NCBI GenBank assembly: GCA_032629725.1
Contig: JAFEVB010000008.1
Location: 1,612,001-1,676,000 of the forward strand
Length of the DNA: 64,000 bases
Direction: 5' to 3'
Source of the DNA: Gremmenia infestans
Lineage: Eukaryota; Ascomycota; Leotiomycetes; Helotiales; Hamatocanthoscyphaceae
The notes under the pieces were generated by a model. It saw only the letters and a program-made list of their open reading frames with translations, ran no database searches and was not told the DNA's origin. Shown one piece after another: positions 1 through 10,334 of this stretch. A program made the translations under genes and the position numbers. How positions within the stretch are numbered: position 1 is the stretch's first letter; each line of letters begins with the position of its first letter.

Positions 1-180
1 CAGGTCATTGATGTTGCGGTTATGGCGGGGGTTGATGCTGCTATTGCGCTATTGGAGGTCGGGTTGGGGTTTTGGAGCGTGAAGAGGGATGGCGGTAGAA
101 AAGAAAGTTTGAAGAGTGGCATTGGGGGTGTTGGGCAGCACGAGATGACTGATTATGGTGCAGCGCATCATAGATTATAG
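1..180 (+). CDS. C-terminal end of a gene entering from the left, unknown product
   Basis: Frame 1 is open from the left edge to a TAG at 178-180 and encodes 59 residues. The first 25 or so are hydrophobic and could form one membrane helix (it includes AAIALLEVGLGFW). A basic stretch with several Lys and Arg and a Gly/His-containing tail follow. This pattern would suit the last membrane span and cytosolic tail of a membrane protein. There is no recognisable family motif. The 5' part lies outside the window, so neither the start nor the splicing can be judged. A chance open frame cannot be excluded over so short a stretch. Confidence 0.4.
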   Translation, partial: QVIDVAVMAGVDAAIALLEVGLGFWSVKRDGGRKESLKSGIGGVGQHEMTDYGAAHHRL

Positions 181-433
181 AGAGGTAGATGTCCTTCTGT
201 ATGGTTTAATCGACTTCTAGATTGAAAGGCGTGTATTCCATTTCTGCAGCCGGCGTGAGGGTCGTTTTTCTTGAAGTTGCTTCCTAGAATGGACGACTAC
301 TGAACTCTCTCTGCATGCAACTCATCATCTTTGCAAAACAGATTGTTGGCTCCTAAGAGATCCCAAGCGGGTTTACAAGATTCTATTCTCAGTCGCAGGA
401 TACATGGGCGGAAACTTCATCTCCTCTTCACCT

Positions 434-1674
434 TCAAGCTTCAAGTCCCATCTTCCTCCCCGGCGCAAGATGTCCTGGCACATACGGAAACTCCTTCTTG
501 AAATGCTCCGCAATTTCCTCTCTAGTAGCCACCCAAACCTCATCACCCCCCTTCTCCTTAACATACAACATAAAACTCCTCAACGCCTCTGCCCGTCCCG
601 GCTTCCCTATAATGCGCGAATGCATCGGTACATTCATAAGCTTCGGACTCCCTGCTTGGCCTTCACGGAGCAGCATATCGAACGTCGATTTCAGGTACTC
701 GAGATACATGTGTGAGCCTACAAACCCGGGACTCATGTGAAACTTTCCGTCTAGCAATACTCAAATAAGCAAGAATCGGTGAGTGAAAGGCAAGCATAAA
801 CAAACATACCGTTACAATCATAATTATATGGCACAATCAACAATCCCTCCCTCTCCCCAACCTCCAGCCCCTCCTCCCAGGGCAAATCAACCCAATACGG
901 CACATCGTCATTAAACGCCTCACTGCTATACAACAGCTTCTTCCCACCCCCCATCTCCTTTACCACCTCCGGCCACAAACACCGCGTATTCGGCGTCCCC
1001 CGCCCGTAAAAATACCCCCGCGGAAAAACTCCTGTCACTTCCTCTAGAGTTTTGCAATTCTCCCTGATATACGCCTTCTCCTCCTCAACACCCAGCGCAG
1101 AAATATCGAGCCACCTCGCACCATGCGCAGCTATCTCATGGCCATCGCGTACCAGCGCACGCGCGAACGTAGGGTTTTTGGCCACGGCTTGTGATACGGC
1201 CCACGTAGTAAATCTATATCCTTGCTCTTTGAAAAGTCGCAGGATCCGCCAGGCACCGACACGGGAGCCGTATTCGTATCTATGTTTTATTGTTTCATTA
1301 GGTGGTTGCAATGATATTGGAAATGAGAGGGAAAAGGATGGGGGAAAAGAGGGAGGACAAACTCAGATTCAGCAGCCATATGTCTCGCGCCCTCTAAAAA
1401 CGAACTCGATGCCCCCTTTTCCCATAAATACGGCTCCGAGTGCGCGTCTCCGTTCAGCACCGTTCGCTCGCCGCCTTCTTCGTAGTTTAGGATGAAGGAG
1501 AGGGCTAGCTTGGCGTTGTTGGGCCAGTTGGGGTTTAGTGATGATTCGCCGTATCCTGTAGGGTTTGTTTAGAAGAGAAAACGCGGGTTTGTACCTACTT
1601 ATAGCTTGAGGGGATATAGGGGACTTGCCTTCTAGATCACGGGGAATTTCATAGCGGGGATCTGTGACTACCAT
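434..1674 (-). CDS. Allantoinase-like polysaccharide deacetylase
   Basis: This is a carbohydrate esterase 4-fold protein of the PuuE/cyclic-imide-hydrolase-like group, often annotated in fungi as polysaccharide or chitin deacetylase. Exons are 1629-1674, 1363-1555, 810-1279 and 434-750 (minus strand), giving 341 residues, close to the usual 300-330. Family signatures are RDLEGYG near the N-terminus, LNYEEGGER, GDAHSE, YEYGSR.GAWR and DGHEIAAHGARW (the metal-site His region). The first intron (1556-1628) has a GC donor in the context AG|GCAAGT; it is the only choice that restores the conserved RD-x-x-GYG reading. The other introns are GT-AG. There is no signal peptide, which argues for a cytosolic amide or ureide hydrolase rather than a wall chitin deacetylase. 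The exact substrate cannot be read from sequence. Confidence 0.88.
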
Positions 1675-2540
1675 TTTTGCGAGCTGCGCGTAGTTGTAAG
1701 TTATGGTTGATAGTTATGGGAACGGGAAAACTATAAATCCGAGGTTGAAGTGCTATCACTTCACCTTGCTTTATTTTACTTGAAGTTATGTTTCTAGGAT
1801 AAAGAAGGGGATATAAGAGAATTGGTTGGGAGGGGACAAACGGATTTTTAATTGAGGAGATTATTTCTCCTATACGTCTGGCGGGGTATATCGGGGCTCC
1901 GATGAGGGGCTTATCGATGCGATATGCCATCCTTGTATCGATCATAGCACGGCCAAGTTTATTTTATGGAGAAATCGAACCTCTTTAGGGGAATGAGGGT
2001 AGGGGTGGTAGCGCATATAAAAAGGTGTGTTCAATAAATACAATAAAAGTATTAACATTCGCGTGCATTATTGAAGCTTTGTTCAAATCGCCGTCTAGCA
2101 TATGGTGAAGCCCCCTTTTCCACAATTCAGCGTTTGCGGTTTTCTATAAATAGGCGAGTAGAGAGCTTCCTGCTATATATATTTCTAGTCGTGTATTATT
2201 ATAATTTCACCATTCTAATTAAAATCGTCTAAAATCCTTCCAAATACATAGAAAGTGAAGTAGAGATATAGCTTTCCAGCTTTTTCAATCAGTTGCATTG
2301 CACAAATTTGGAGCTAAATGAAGCTCTTTACTTTTCATTTTAGAATTAAAAACATTTCACTTGTACTACATTCTGAAAAATCTCTTGTCCCGCTTTCTAG
2401 ATTTGTATTTTCCTCTTTCCTAGCCGTCTTTTGCAAAATTCCAATCTTATATTTCCAGCTAAGCTAGCCTATTTTTCTGCTTTGCTCCACTCCAAGCAAT
2501 CTAAACCTGGAAGACAGGAGAGCCAAAACACTACTCCTAT
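1675..2540. other. Intergenic, AT-rich, no gene seen
   Basis: The stretch is AT-rich (long T/A runs around 2030-2450). The short open frames in it, including one of 98 codons ending near 1649 on the minus strand, have no family resemblance and overlap the deacetylase promoter. Nothing else supported. Confidence 0.5.
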
Positions 2541-2975
2541 TTACTCCAAGCTAGTCAACACGTACTCATTCCCACCCTTCAACGGCACCCCCATCCCACC
2601 TGGGATACCAATGAACTGGCACTGTCCCACCGTCTCCTTCGTAGCAACGCTATACTTCAGCGCACCCGTGGAAAAATCACACGTACTGCCTGCGCTATTG
2701 CCAACCTGAAGTGCGGTATTGGTGCCAATGAATTGGTCGTCGATTTCGTCGATGATGAGAGATTGGTACAGCTCCTCGGCGTCAAGGTGGCAGGAGTCGG
2801 AGCCATAGACTGGACGCGTGTAGATTGTCGGCGGCACAGTCGTCGTGCAGTTGTTGTCGGAGAAGAAGATTACGTTTATGGAGGGGCCGCTGGATTTCTT
2901 GGCAAGCGTTGGGGAGGCGGTGGTGAGGGTGGCGAGGAGGGGGAGGAGGGAGATAATGGTTGCGAATTTGTACAT
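2541..2975 (-). CDS. Small secreted cysteine-containing protein
   Basis: A single exon encodes 144 residues. The start at 2975 is chosen because it opens directly on a signal peptide (MYKFATIISLLPLLATLTT, cleavage near ASP-TLA). The longer frame upstream adds 63 residues of unlikely composition. The mature part has four cysteines (NNC, DSC, STC, GQC), enough for two disulfides, and no membrane segment after the leader. It resembles the many short secreted proteins of unknown role in plant-associated ascomycetes. I do not recognise a named family. It could act outside the cell as an effector or wall-associated protein, but that is inference from size, leader and cysteines only. Confidence 0.72.
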   Translation of the reverse strand: MYKFATIISLLPLLATLTTASPTLAKKSSGPSINVIFFSDNNCTTTVPPTIYTRPVYGSDSCHLDAEELYQSLIIDEIDDQFIGTNTALQVGNSAGSTCDFSTGALKYSVATKETVGQCQFIGIPGGMGVPLKGGNEYVLTSLE

Positions 2976-3972
2976 ATTGGTGGTTGAGGTTGGTGAAGTA
3001 CAGTGAGCTGATTTGTATAGGAGAAGAGTGATATGGAATAGTGTACTGAGGCACTGTATGTGATAGATGATATGGATTCTATAACTGGTAAATCTTGTTG
3101 TTTTATACTTCCTAGACAGGTGGCAAGTATTATGCAAGCCCGTATAAGAACCATAGGCACTCACTCAGACCTAGTACGATCGGCATTAAATGCATTTGAA
3201 ATCGTATTTCTTTTCTTGAGTCTGACACTCCCTACTCCTAAGCATGGATAGATGCATGTATAACTGACTTATTCGGGATCTTCAAACTAATATAACGTTA
3301 AGCTGATATTAAAGTTAGATCTGTCTATTAGAGCCTTGGATTTCCTCGAATCCGAATATTTTGACTGGCCTAGAGTTTAAAATTACGGGCATTATCAGAT
3401 TTAAAACAAAAGGGGCGTGCAACTGCCTGTGGCGATCATCTTGCGTACCTTGCATATCTATATTGCCTCGAAAAGGAAATACGCGCGAACCTCTACTACA
3501 GCGCAGGCCATCTTTAGCCTTTGTTTGGGGCTGTGAAAAGGATTGCTATAAATAAGCTTAGTCTAAGCCAACGTATATCTCGGCCTATTCTGTCGAATCA
3601 TGAAATATAAGCACAAAGACCCTAACCCGGTACCCCGTATTTGCTTACGCCCTCACAGTAATTGGGTAATCCGCCCGGCAGTTCTGACAATACGAGCTGT
3701 GACTGGTGACGTGGTACTCGTATATCAATCCAACGGATTTAATGTTAACCTGTCGCACGTCTCATTATTTAGAATAAGATTACTCAACATGTATGCGTTG
3801 TAATGCAATTCCTAAATTCATACATGGAAACGAAAAATGTTATACAAATCATTCCACAAAGCCCCAAAACACAAACCCTTCACATTCTACCCTCGCCTCA
3901 CCGTTACACTTTAATTTCCTCATAAAATCGACTGCATTTTCCAACTACAAGGGATTCACAATGTCTTGTTCC
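2976..3972. other. Intergenic, no gene seen
   Basis: Only short unrelated open frames (under 90 codons) occur. The sequence is AT-rich with no recognisable repeat or RNA gene. Confidence 0.45.
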
Positions 3973-6690
3973 TCACCCAACATTCGAAATGATTGTCAAA
4001 GCAGCGCAAGCCTCTACCACACCGCCGGTAATGGAATACATCAACTTAGGATCTAATAATATTCCGGCGCCTTTAACAGGATCTTCTGCAAGAAACACAT
4101 TGCTAACTTGATCAGTGATGTCACAGAGAATCGGGTAATAGCAGCCTTTCTTATCATCGACTGCTACGAGGATATCTGGAGTAGATGAGTCGTTGTCTTC
4201 ATCGCTGGGTTGTATCGTGCTAATGTCTTATTAGCAAACACATTCTGGATACAAAAACAACACTCACTATAGAAGCTTTTCCATCGGAGTTAGAAAGAAA
4301 TTGAGACTTACACGAAAACAGATGTCGCAGGGACTTCATCCTCTTCCTTCTCCATGGTGTCGGAGTAGTAATGCATAATTCGTCCAGCAGCATCAGCAAT
4401 AGTGGTTGTGTTTTGCGAGACCCAAGAGGTAACGCAGCCTGGGATCTTGCTCTTGAGGTCAGATGCAGAGTGTAAAAAGATATTGCCGTCGTCGCAGGTG
4501 ACCAGAAGGTCTGAGCTAGTCGTCTCTAGTAGGACACCATAGGTGTTGCCATTTTCATCGGTATAGCTTTCTTCGGCAACGTCGGGAAGTATCAAGTCAA
4601 AAGCTGTGGAAGAAGTTGTATTTGCATTGACGAGAGTAGTATTATCAACTTCTCGGGCTTAATCAACACTGCCAATGCTGAGTCTGTTAGTAAAGCAAGG
4701 GACTTGAACCAGTAAGGAACTTAAGGGAAACATTTCTTTGCAATAGGAATCTCGTTATGTGCTAAATCGTCTCCTTTGGTTCCGAAAAGATCCAGATAGA
4801 TACGGTTTATGAATTTGAGTTCAAGTTCTACCCCATTGTCACATGCGTCATATCTAGAAATGAGATCGCGAACAGCAAGGGCTGTTGTGATAGGCTCGTC
4901 GGATGGGATTCGTTCTACTATCAGGCCCGCATAGCGTCTATGCATTACCGGAGCCTCGGTCGTCTCAATGTGTCTCGTTCGGGGAGAGACACTGAGCCGG
5001 CTAGTGTAATAGTTGCTTTTAGTGGCGGCTCGTCGACCTGGTGCAACATTTAGCATCATTCAAGGTCAAATGCTTGGGGAGAACGGAGGTCTTCTGACAG
5101 AACTTAAGAGCTATCATGGGAAGCGGTGCATAGGTTTCAGAAACAACTCCAAGTTCCAACAGAGAATAGAAACACTTTTATATGAAGGTAAGTGTACCAG
5201 AACCACCTTGGTATCGACAAGACCGCCAAGAATATTAAGTCCAATCCCGACACCAACTGGAAATCCAAGCTCAGAGCTGGCCGAGATCTTTCCACTTGCT
5301 TTGAACACAGGCTTGATCTCGGGATCCCACCCCGAAGACTTCAAATTCTTGCTGTCCAGAATATCCAGCGTTGCAGTAGGATTTGGAATGTTGAGTGTGG
5401 CTCCTACAAGTAATTGACCAGTAGCGTTCAAGTTCAATGTAGCTCTGGCATCGATTGTGATTTGAGGACCAATCGAGCAGATGGCGGGAATTTGGAAAGG
5501 AGTAAGCGGGAAAGCAACTATCTGCTTCTTGTTCTTTCGTGAAGAGTACTTGAGCATCAAAGCCTATAGGTCAAGATTTTAAAATTAGCATTTGTCAATG
5601 AGGTGGCGTTTAGTAGTTGGAACACTTTGCCATAAGTGGTCAAAACAACAATCCAAGTACCACTTTAGAAATTACCCTCGAGATATTCAAGAAACGGGAT
5701 AAAACTTACCAAGAGATAGCCCAACCGAGAGACTTCCATCAGCGGTGACTTCGGCCTTGACAACCTTGGGACCGCCAGTAAAAGGGTTGAGATTGACGTC
5801 AAGTTGACCCTTGACAGTGAGTCTACCTTTAACTCCACAATCCACGCAAAAAACAGTCATTTTACCCGACCCTCACTCTCCTTCCTCTGAAAACTCTTTC
5901 CAATTTTGATTGCCTTACCAAATAGGGAGTCCTCGAGTGTTGAGTCTTTCGGAACCTCGATGCTAGCTTCAAAAATAGTCAGGGTAAAACTCTGCCTCTT
6001 CTGTAGTTCTCGGTTGGTGCTATGTATTCTAAGGGCTCTCTTGCTAGTAGCATTGCCTGGCTCTCTTGCTAGTAGCATTGCCTGGAACAAATGTAACATT
6101 GAGGTCGGGAAAAATAAAATGATCGTCTGCAACTTCCTCGTCCGTCTCTTCCTCGGTATCGTCATCCTCTTCGAGTTCTGGGGTCAGCGAAGTTGCATAA
6201 GCTCCAGATGTAGTCGAGTTGATGTTCGCGAAACCAATCAGGTCATCTAGGAGCTCATCAAAGTCATCACCAAGCGGAGCCTGGGCGAAGCCATATGGAT
6301 TGGTAGCATTTGATGAATGGTATCAGATGGTGAGTAAACGCCAAATTCGATGCTCAAGAAGTCTGCAGCGTCTATAAAATCGAGATTGTATCCATCGGCA
6401 GTAATGGAAGTAGTTGTAGTTGACGAAGTGAAGTTGCCAACGGCGAAATAACTTCGTTCTCCATTGCTATGGGCACCGCAGCCCTTGAAATAGCTGACTA
6501 GCATGAAGTCTGTGCCATTTGAAGGCTAGGTCTGGAGAGCGTACTGGAGTGCATCATTGCTCCTAAAGGTAATTGTCGTTGTACTGTTTGAGGGGCATCT
6601 AACATCTTTTATAGCATCACTGTGTTCTAGAGCTACTGAAGGGAAGGTAAAGTTCGCGGCTACGAAAGCCATTGCTGCAGTTCGTGCGGG
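3973..6690 (-). pseudogene. Broken gene for a DUF7029/DUF7223-type secreted protein
   Basis: Pieces of one ancestral protein lie in order on the minus strand. A DUF7029-like N-terminal domain (NFTFPSVALEHSDAI, then SYFKGCG..., ending FGVYSPSD) is at about 6660-6320. An acidic linker is at 6290-6090. A DUF7223-like region (VFCVDCGVKG, IPAICSIGPQ, GASSG-like beta repeats, ASSELGFPVGVGIGLN, CDNGVELELKF, YLDLFG, IAKKCF) spans about 5855-4720, and the C-terminal VFLAEDPVKGAG...SITGGVVEAC part ends at a TGA at 3973-3975. These families are fungal extracellular proteins of unknown function. Breaks visible: an in-frame TAG at 6526-6528 where the family has Trp; a frame change near 6315; a 25-bp tandem duplication at 6036-6085 that shifts frame; frame changes near 5860 and near 5545; and a TAA after IAKKCFP. 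Some introns still look normal (for example one with a GTAAGT donor ending in TTAG just before 4210). Domain names are from memory of the families. Confidence 0.75.
6036..6085. repeat. 25-bp perfect tandem duplication inside the DUF7029/7223 pseudogene
   Basis: The unit ctctcttgctagtagcattg plus cctgg occurs twice back to back, at 6036-6060 and 6061-6085, with no mismatch. Because 25 is not a multiple of 3 it moves the minus-strand reading from the acidic-linker frame into the frame of the next conserved block. Confidence 0.95.
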
Positions 6691-7654
6691 ATCTGTTGAT
6701 CAAATGTAGAAGTCAGCAAATATGTAACAATGACATTATGGACCGGCTTCACGTACTGTTCACTCCATCTTTGGAGTAATAGAATTTGTGATAGTCTTTG
6801 GGCGCCAAATTCTCGTGGCCACTGGTATCTGTATCCCAGTGAACTGATGGAAGAAATTAGCTGTGATGCCCTGGTGAACAGTCGAAAAGAACATGGTAAA
6901 GCTGGATATAAGTAGGGAGTTGTAATTAAAGACATATATTCTAATAGGCTATGACGGCCCTTCAACCACCAATGCTCAACTAATTACACACTTCCATAGC
7001 ATAACGTGTTGCGATCCTTCAAACTTCGTGGGCTTGGCTAAGACTGAACTTTTAGGGGTCAGAGATGAGGCTAGGGTCGAGGAGACCCGAGCTCTAGATG
7101 CTACGCAGGCTACGGAACGACGATAATGTTAGTATTGGCTGAGGTAATTCCCGAAGAGTTTTAGCACCTTGTAAGCACGCAACAAAATAGTAATAGAAGT
7201 AAGCTTATTTGTTTCACGAGGGATCGGCCGCAGGAGTGGTTTGGACAATTCAGCCTCAGGGATGACTTTACCGCCTAGATTCTTTGATCTGGAATGCTAA
7301 GCGTCTGTGCACCCAAGGGGTACTTCTTCCTCTCTACTACTCGTACTTAGCGTAGATCTCTAGGCACCTGCATATATGACTGGCTGTTTACCCTAGTATA
7401 AATCCCGAATAAAAGTGGAGGGAAGCCTTTATTTTGCTGAGTCTAGGCTGTTTCACTCCCGCGGGGTATGATAAGTATTCTAGAGTATAAAGTGTCTAGC
7501 ATTGACTCCCCTTGATTCTCATCTTTTTGTTATTTCTAACCTAGCGCCATAATCTTAATAGTATACACTAAGCTCCAAACAACTTAAGTAGCAAATAGTT
7601 TACACGTTTAGGCCGGGAATCAGGTCTGTATCACGAGACTTGGTGGACATCTTA
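6691..7654. other. Intergenic, no gene supported
   Basis: The 101-codon minus-strand frame at 6660-6965 may include decayed upstream sequence of the adjoining pseudogene but shows no signal peptide or domain. The rest, to the transporter stop at 7655, has nothing recognisable. Confidence 0.45.
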
Positions 7655-9478
7655 TTAAGCTGTTCCGGCGTCCTCGACATCTTCCCCCTCATCAAATCTT
7701 CTGCTTCCATCTGGTGGGAATCTCGAAAATAATAATACAAAAAAACCAAGTATTGCAACAGCCTGACGAACATTAGTAAAAAGTCCCATACACAACGATA
7801 AAGTGTCACTTACAGCATTGCATATAAACACAAGATACGTCTTCCCAATCTCTGCAAATGCAGCAAAGACTAAACCAAAGATACTCGCTATAAATACGGT
7901 CAGCCTAGTACATATTTCAATATCAATACACCGCATAACGTGAACATACTAGTTGTAAGTCTAGCAATCATTTCAATGAGTGTAATGCCGCTTAAAGCAT
8001 CAGCGCGTTCGGTAGCCGAACACATCTGCAGAATTGTACCTTTAGCTGAGGCTCCTGTCCCTGCTGCAAGAGGAAGCAGGGCTGCAACAAGATACATCTG
8101 CCATCCTTGGCTCACAAATGCAGCTGCCCCGGTAAGGATTCCATCAGCGAGCAAGCTATATCTGGTGTATATGAGGTCAAACGCAAATGTTTCTCTCTCA
8201 CCAACTAGTTCTGGAGGCTCAACTGGCTCCTCTTCATCGTTCATAACCTCAAGGGCCGCTATATCATTTTGTTGACTGGATATCCTTGGCATGGTAGAGT
8301 TTTTCGGAGTAGCCGTCTCGGTAGGTTTGGAAGACATTGATCCCGCAAACCATTTCCGCCCAGCGTTAATGATTTTGGGGAAGGCGATGGTGAGGAACAA
8401 GCCACGGATAAATGAGTTCAAAGATATCAAGTAGCCGTTCTCCGAAGTCCCAAAATCGTAAATGTCAGTTGCGTACATCTGAAGTAGCGTAGGTATATAA
8501 CCTGTAGCTAGCACGCCCATGAATGTACCTATAGCTAGGAGAATCATTCCGTATTGTGTCTCGATTCGACCCCCGGGAAGGACCCATCGCTGAGGAATAA
8601 ACATCTTAAGTGGGCCAAAGAATTTGCCGAATCCGGTTGAAGCCTGAGAAGTTATTGCTTTTGATGGTGGGATTCGAGGTAATGCTAATAGCACATATAC
8701 ACATGAACCCAGGAACAAAATCAGCGTTACCCTAAAAGGTGCAATGATACCAAATGCATCACTGATAGTTCCCCCAATAAGATACGCGCTCGACATTCCT
8801 AAGAAGCAACAGCCTTGCAATTTACCAAGTGCCCCCGTTCTTTCACTAGGCTCCAAGATTTCGGTGACATAAGAGTTCAACGCGAGAAGGTACCCTGACG
8901 GGCCTCCAAGTACGGTGATGACCTGCGAAGCTTGGATTATGATGATACCTTTACCACCTCCAATCATCACTGCGATATTTTGCACGACAAGGCGTGCTGC
9001 AGGCCAGAATACAGACAGCAATAGCCCGATCTTGATGCCGAATTTCTTTATCGTCCATCCCGTGATAAGCAGGTTCAAGACTCCAAAAATAGTTGTGACG
9101 GCGCTCAGCAATGCATAAGCGCGGGAGGTTCCCGCTTCGATTTCACGATTGGAGCATCTATTAGAACCAGGCCCTGGCTCCGGGTGCGTTTGATAGTATA
9201 CCTCGCAAGTCATCAAGCGGAAAACATATAGAAGTCTATACAGAGTAAGTTGCAGTAGCTGTGATAGCATAACGGCTACGACATGACTTGGAAGACAGGA
9301 AAAAGAGAAGTGCATACGGAACTTGAGTGACTCCAAAAGATAATGATACCAGGAAGCCGCAAAGCAATGCTCGGTACAGCACAGATTTGCCATATTTCGG
9401 GGCTTCTATCAGTGGCCCTCTCGACAGGAGAGGGGTAACTTCATTGGCTTTCGAGGCTGGATGCTCTGTAATAGCCAT
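7655..9478 (-). CDS. MFS transporter
   Basis: Exons 9318-9478, 7950-9235, 7814-7887 and 7655-7762 join in frame to give 542 residues. About 12 hydrophobic segments are visible, with a long central hydrophilic loop of about 70 residues (SSKPTETATPKNST through EEPVEPPEL) between the two halves, the normal MFS layout. The start at 9478 precedes a short cytosolic N-terminus (TPLLSRG) and the first membrane span. The block VTTIFGVLNLLITGWTIKK matches the motif-A region after TM2. The three introns are 82, 62 and 51 nt. It is an integral membrane exporter or importer; the substrate is unknown. It is divergently arranged with the DHA2 transporter at 10335, leaving an 856-bp shared intergenic region that could co-regulate both. 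Confidence 0.88.
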
Positions 9479-10334
9479 GTTGAGGTTTGTTGATGATATT
9501 AGCTGATGGAAATAAAGTAGAGAAGAAGTTTTGGCGTCGCATTATTATACCCCACGTAACCATTCAAGGGTGGGATGTAAGCCGTTACTATGCATGTGGG
9601 CCAAGCTTTCTTGCAGGGCTTTCGCTCCCGAACCGTTATTCCCGGGGCGGTGAAGCAATATACACGCGCCACCGAATATCCAACGAGCAATTTGCATCGG
9701 ATCTGAGAACGTCTTTCTTATCAAGTTTATTGTTTTTCCTGGATTACCATTGGCTCCCCAGATCTAAGCTTTTGAGCCGCAGATCCACTTGCTTTCACCA
9801 GCCGCATCACTTGATGCATTGAGTCCTTTCAGATAACAAGATATATATTAAAGGGGTAGTAGTAGATGTGAAGGATTCCTGATTGCCACTATCCCGAGTG
9901 AGGCGATCTATGCATAGAAGAAATGGTTGCCAATGTCGGGATATGCTGGTCACATGACCCTAGTGCCTATGACTAAGTGAAGAGGCATAACCCACCAGAC
10001 CTGGTGAGCCTCGCCTCCAAGCTTCCTCATCTACACTTATAATAAAGAGATCAAGTCATATTCGCTAGTATAACGTGATCGCACCTTGAGAACAACAATT
10101 TGTCTAATTAGGAAGGCATAGCGGGATTGTGTCACGCCGTTTGACTCATATGGCGGGGCGCGGAAAGAGCGGGGCGGGGCACGGAACGTGCCTTTCCGTA
10201 CAGTCCGCCAGTCTTAGTCATCCTGTTATATATATCTGATATAAGAATAAGAAAAACTTGCGGTCCTTGAAATGTTAGTCTGGTCATACCTTATTCACGT
10301 TGAATGGGCAATACAATACTAGTACAAAACTACA
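9479..10334. promoter_or_regulatory. Shared region between two divergent MFS genes, with three GCGGGG boxes
   Basis: The stretch holds no gene. Three GCGGGG hexamers at 10153-10158, 10169-10174 and 10174-10179 fit the SYGGRG consensus of the carbon-catabolite repressor CreA/Mig1 and lie about 155-180 bp upstream of the DHA2 start. A palindrome GGTCACATGACC (9948-9959) is part of a repeat also found near 32607. Function is inferred from motif match only. Confidence 0.45.

Noticed and set aside
2733..2987. Gly/Glu-rich plus-strand frame over the small secreted protein
   Set aside because: It is the antisense of the signal-peptide gene, whose leader and cysteines are more convincing.
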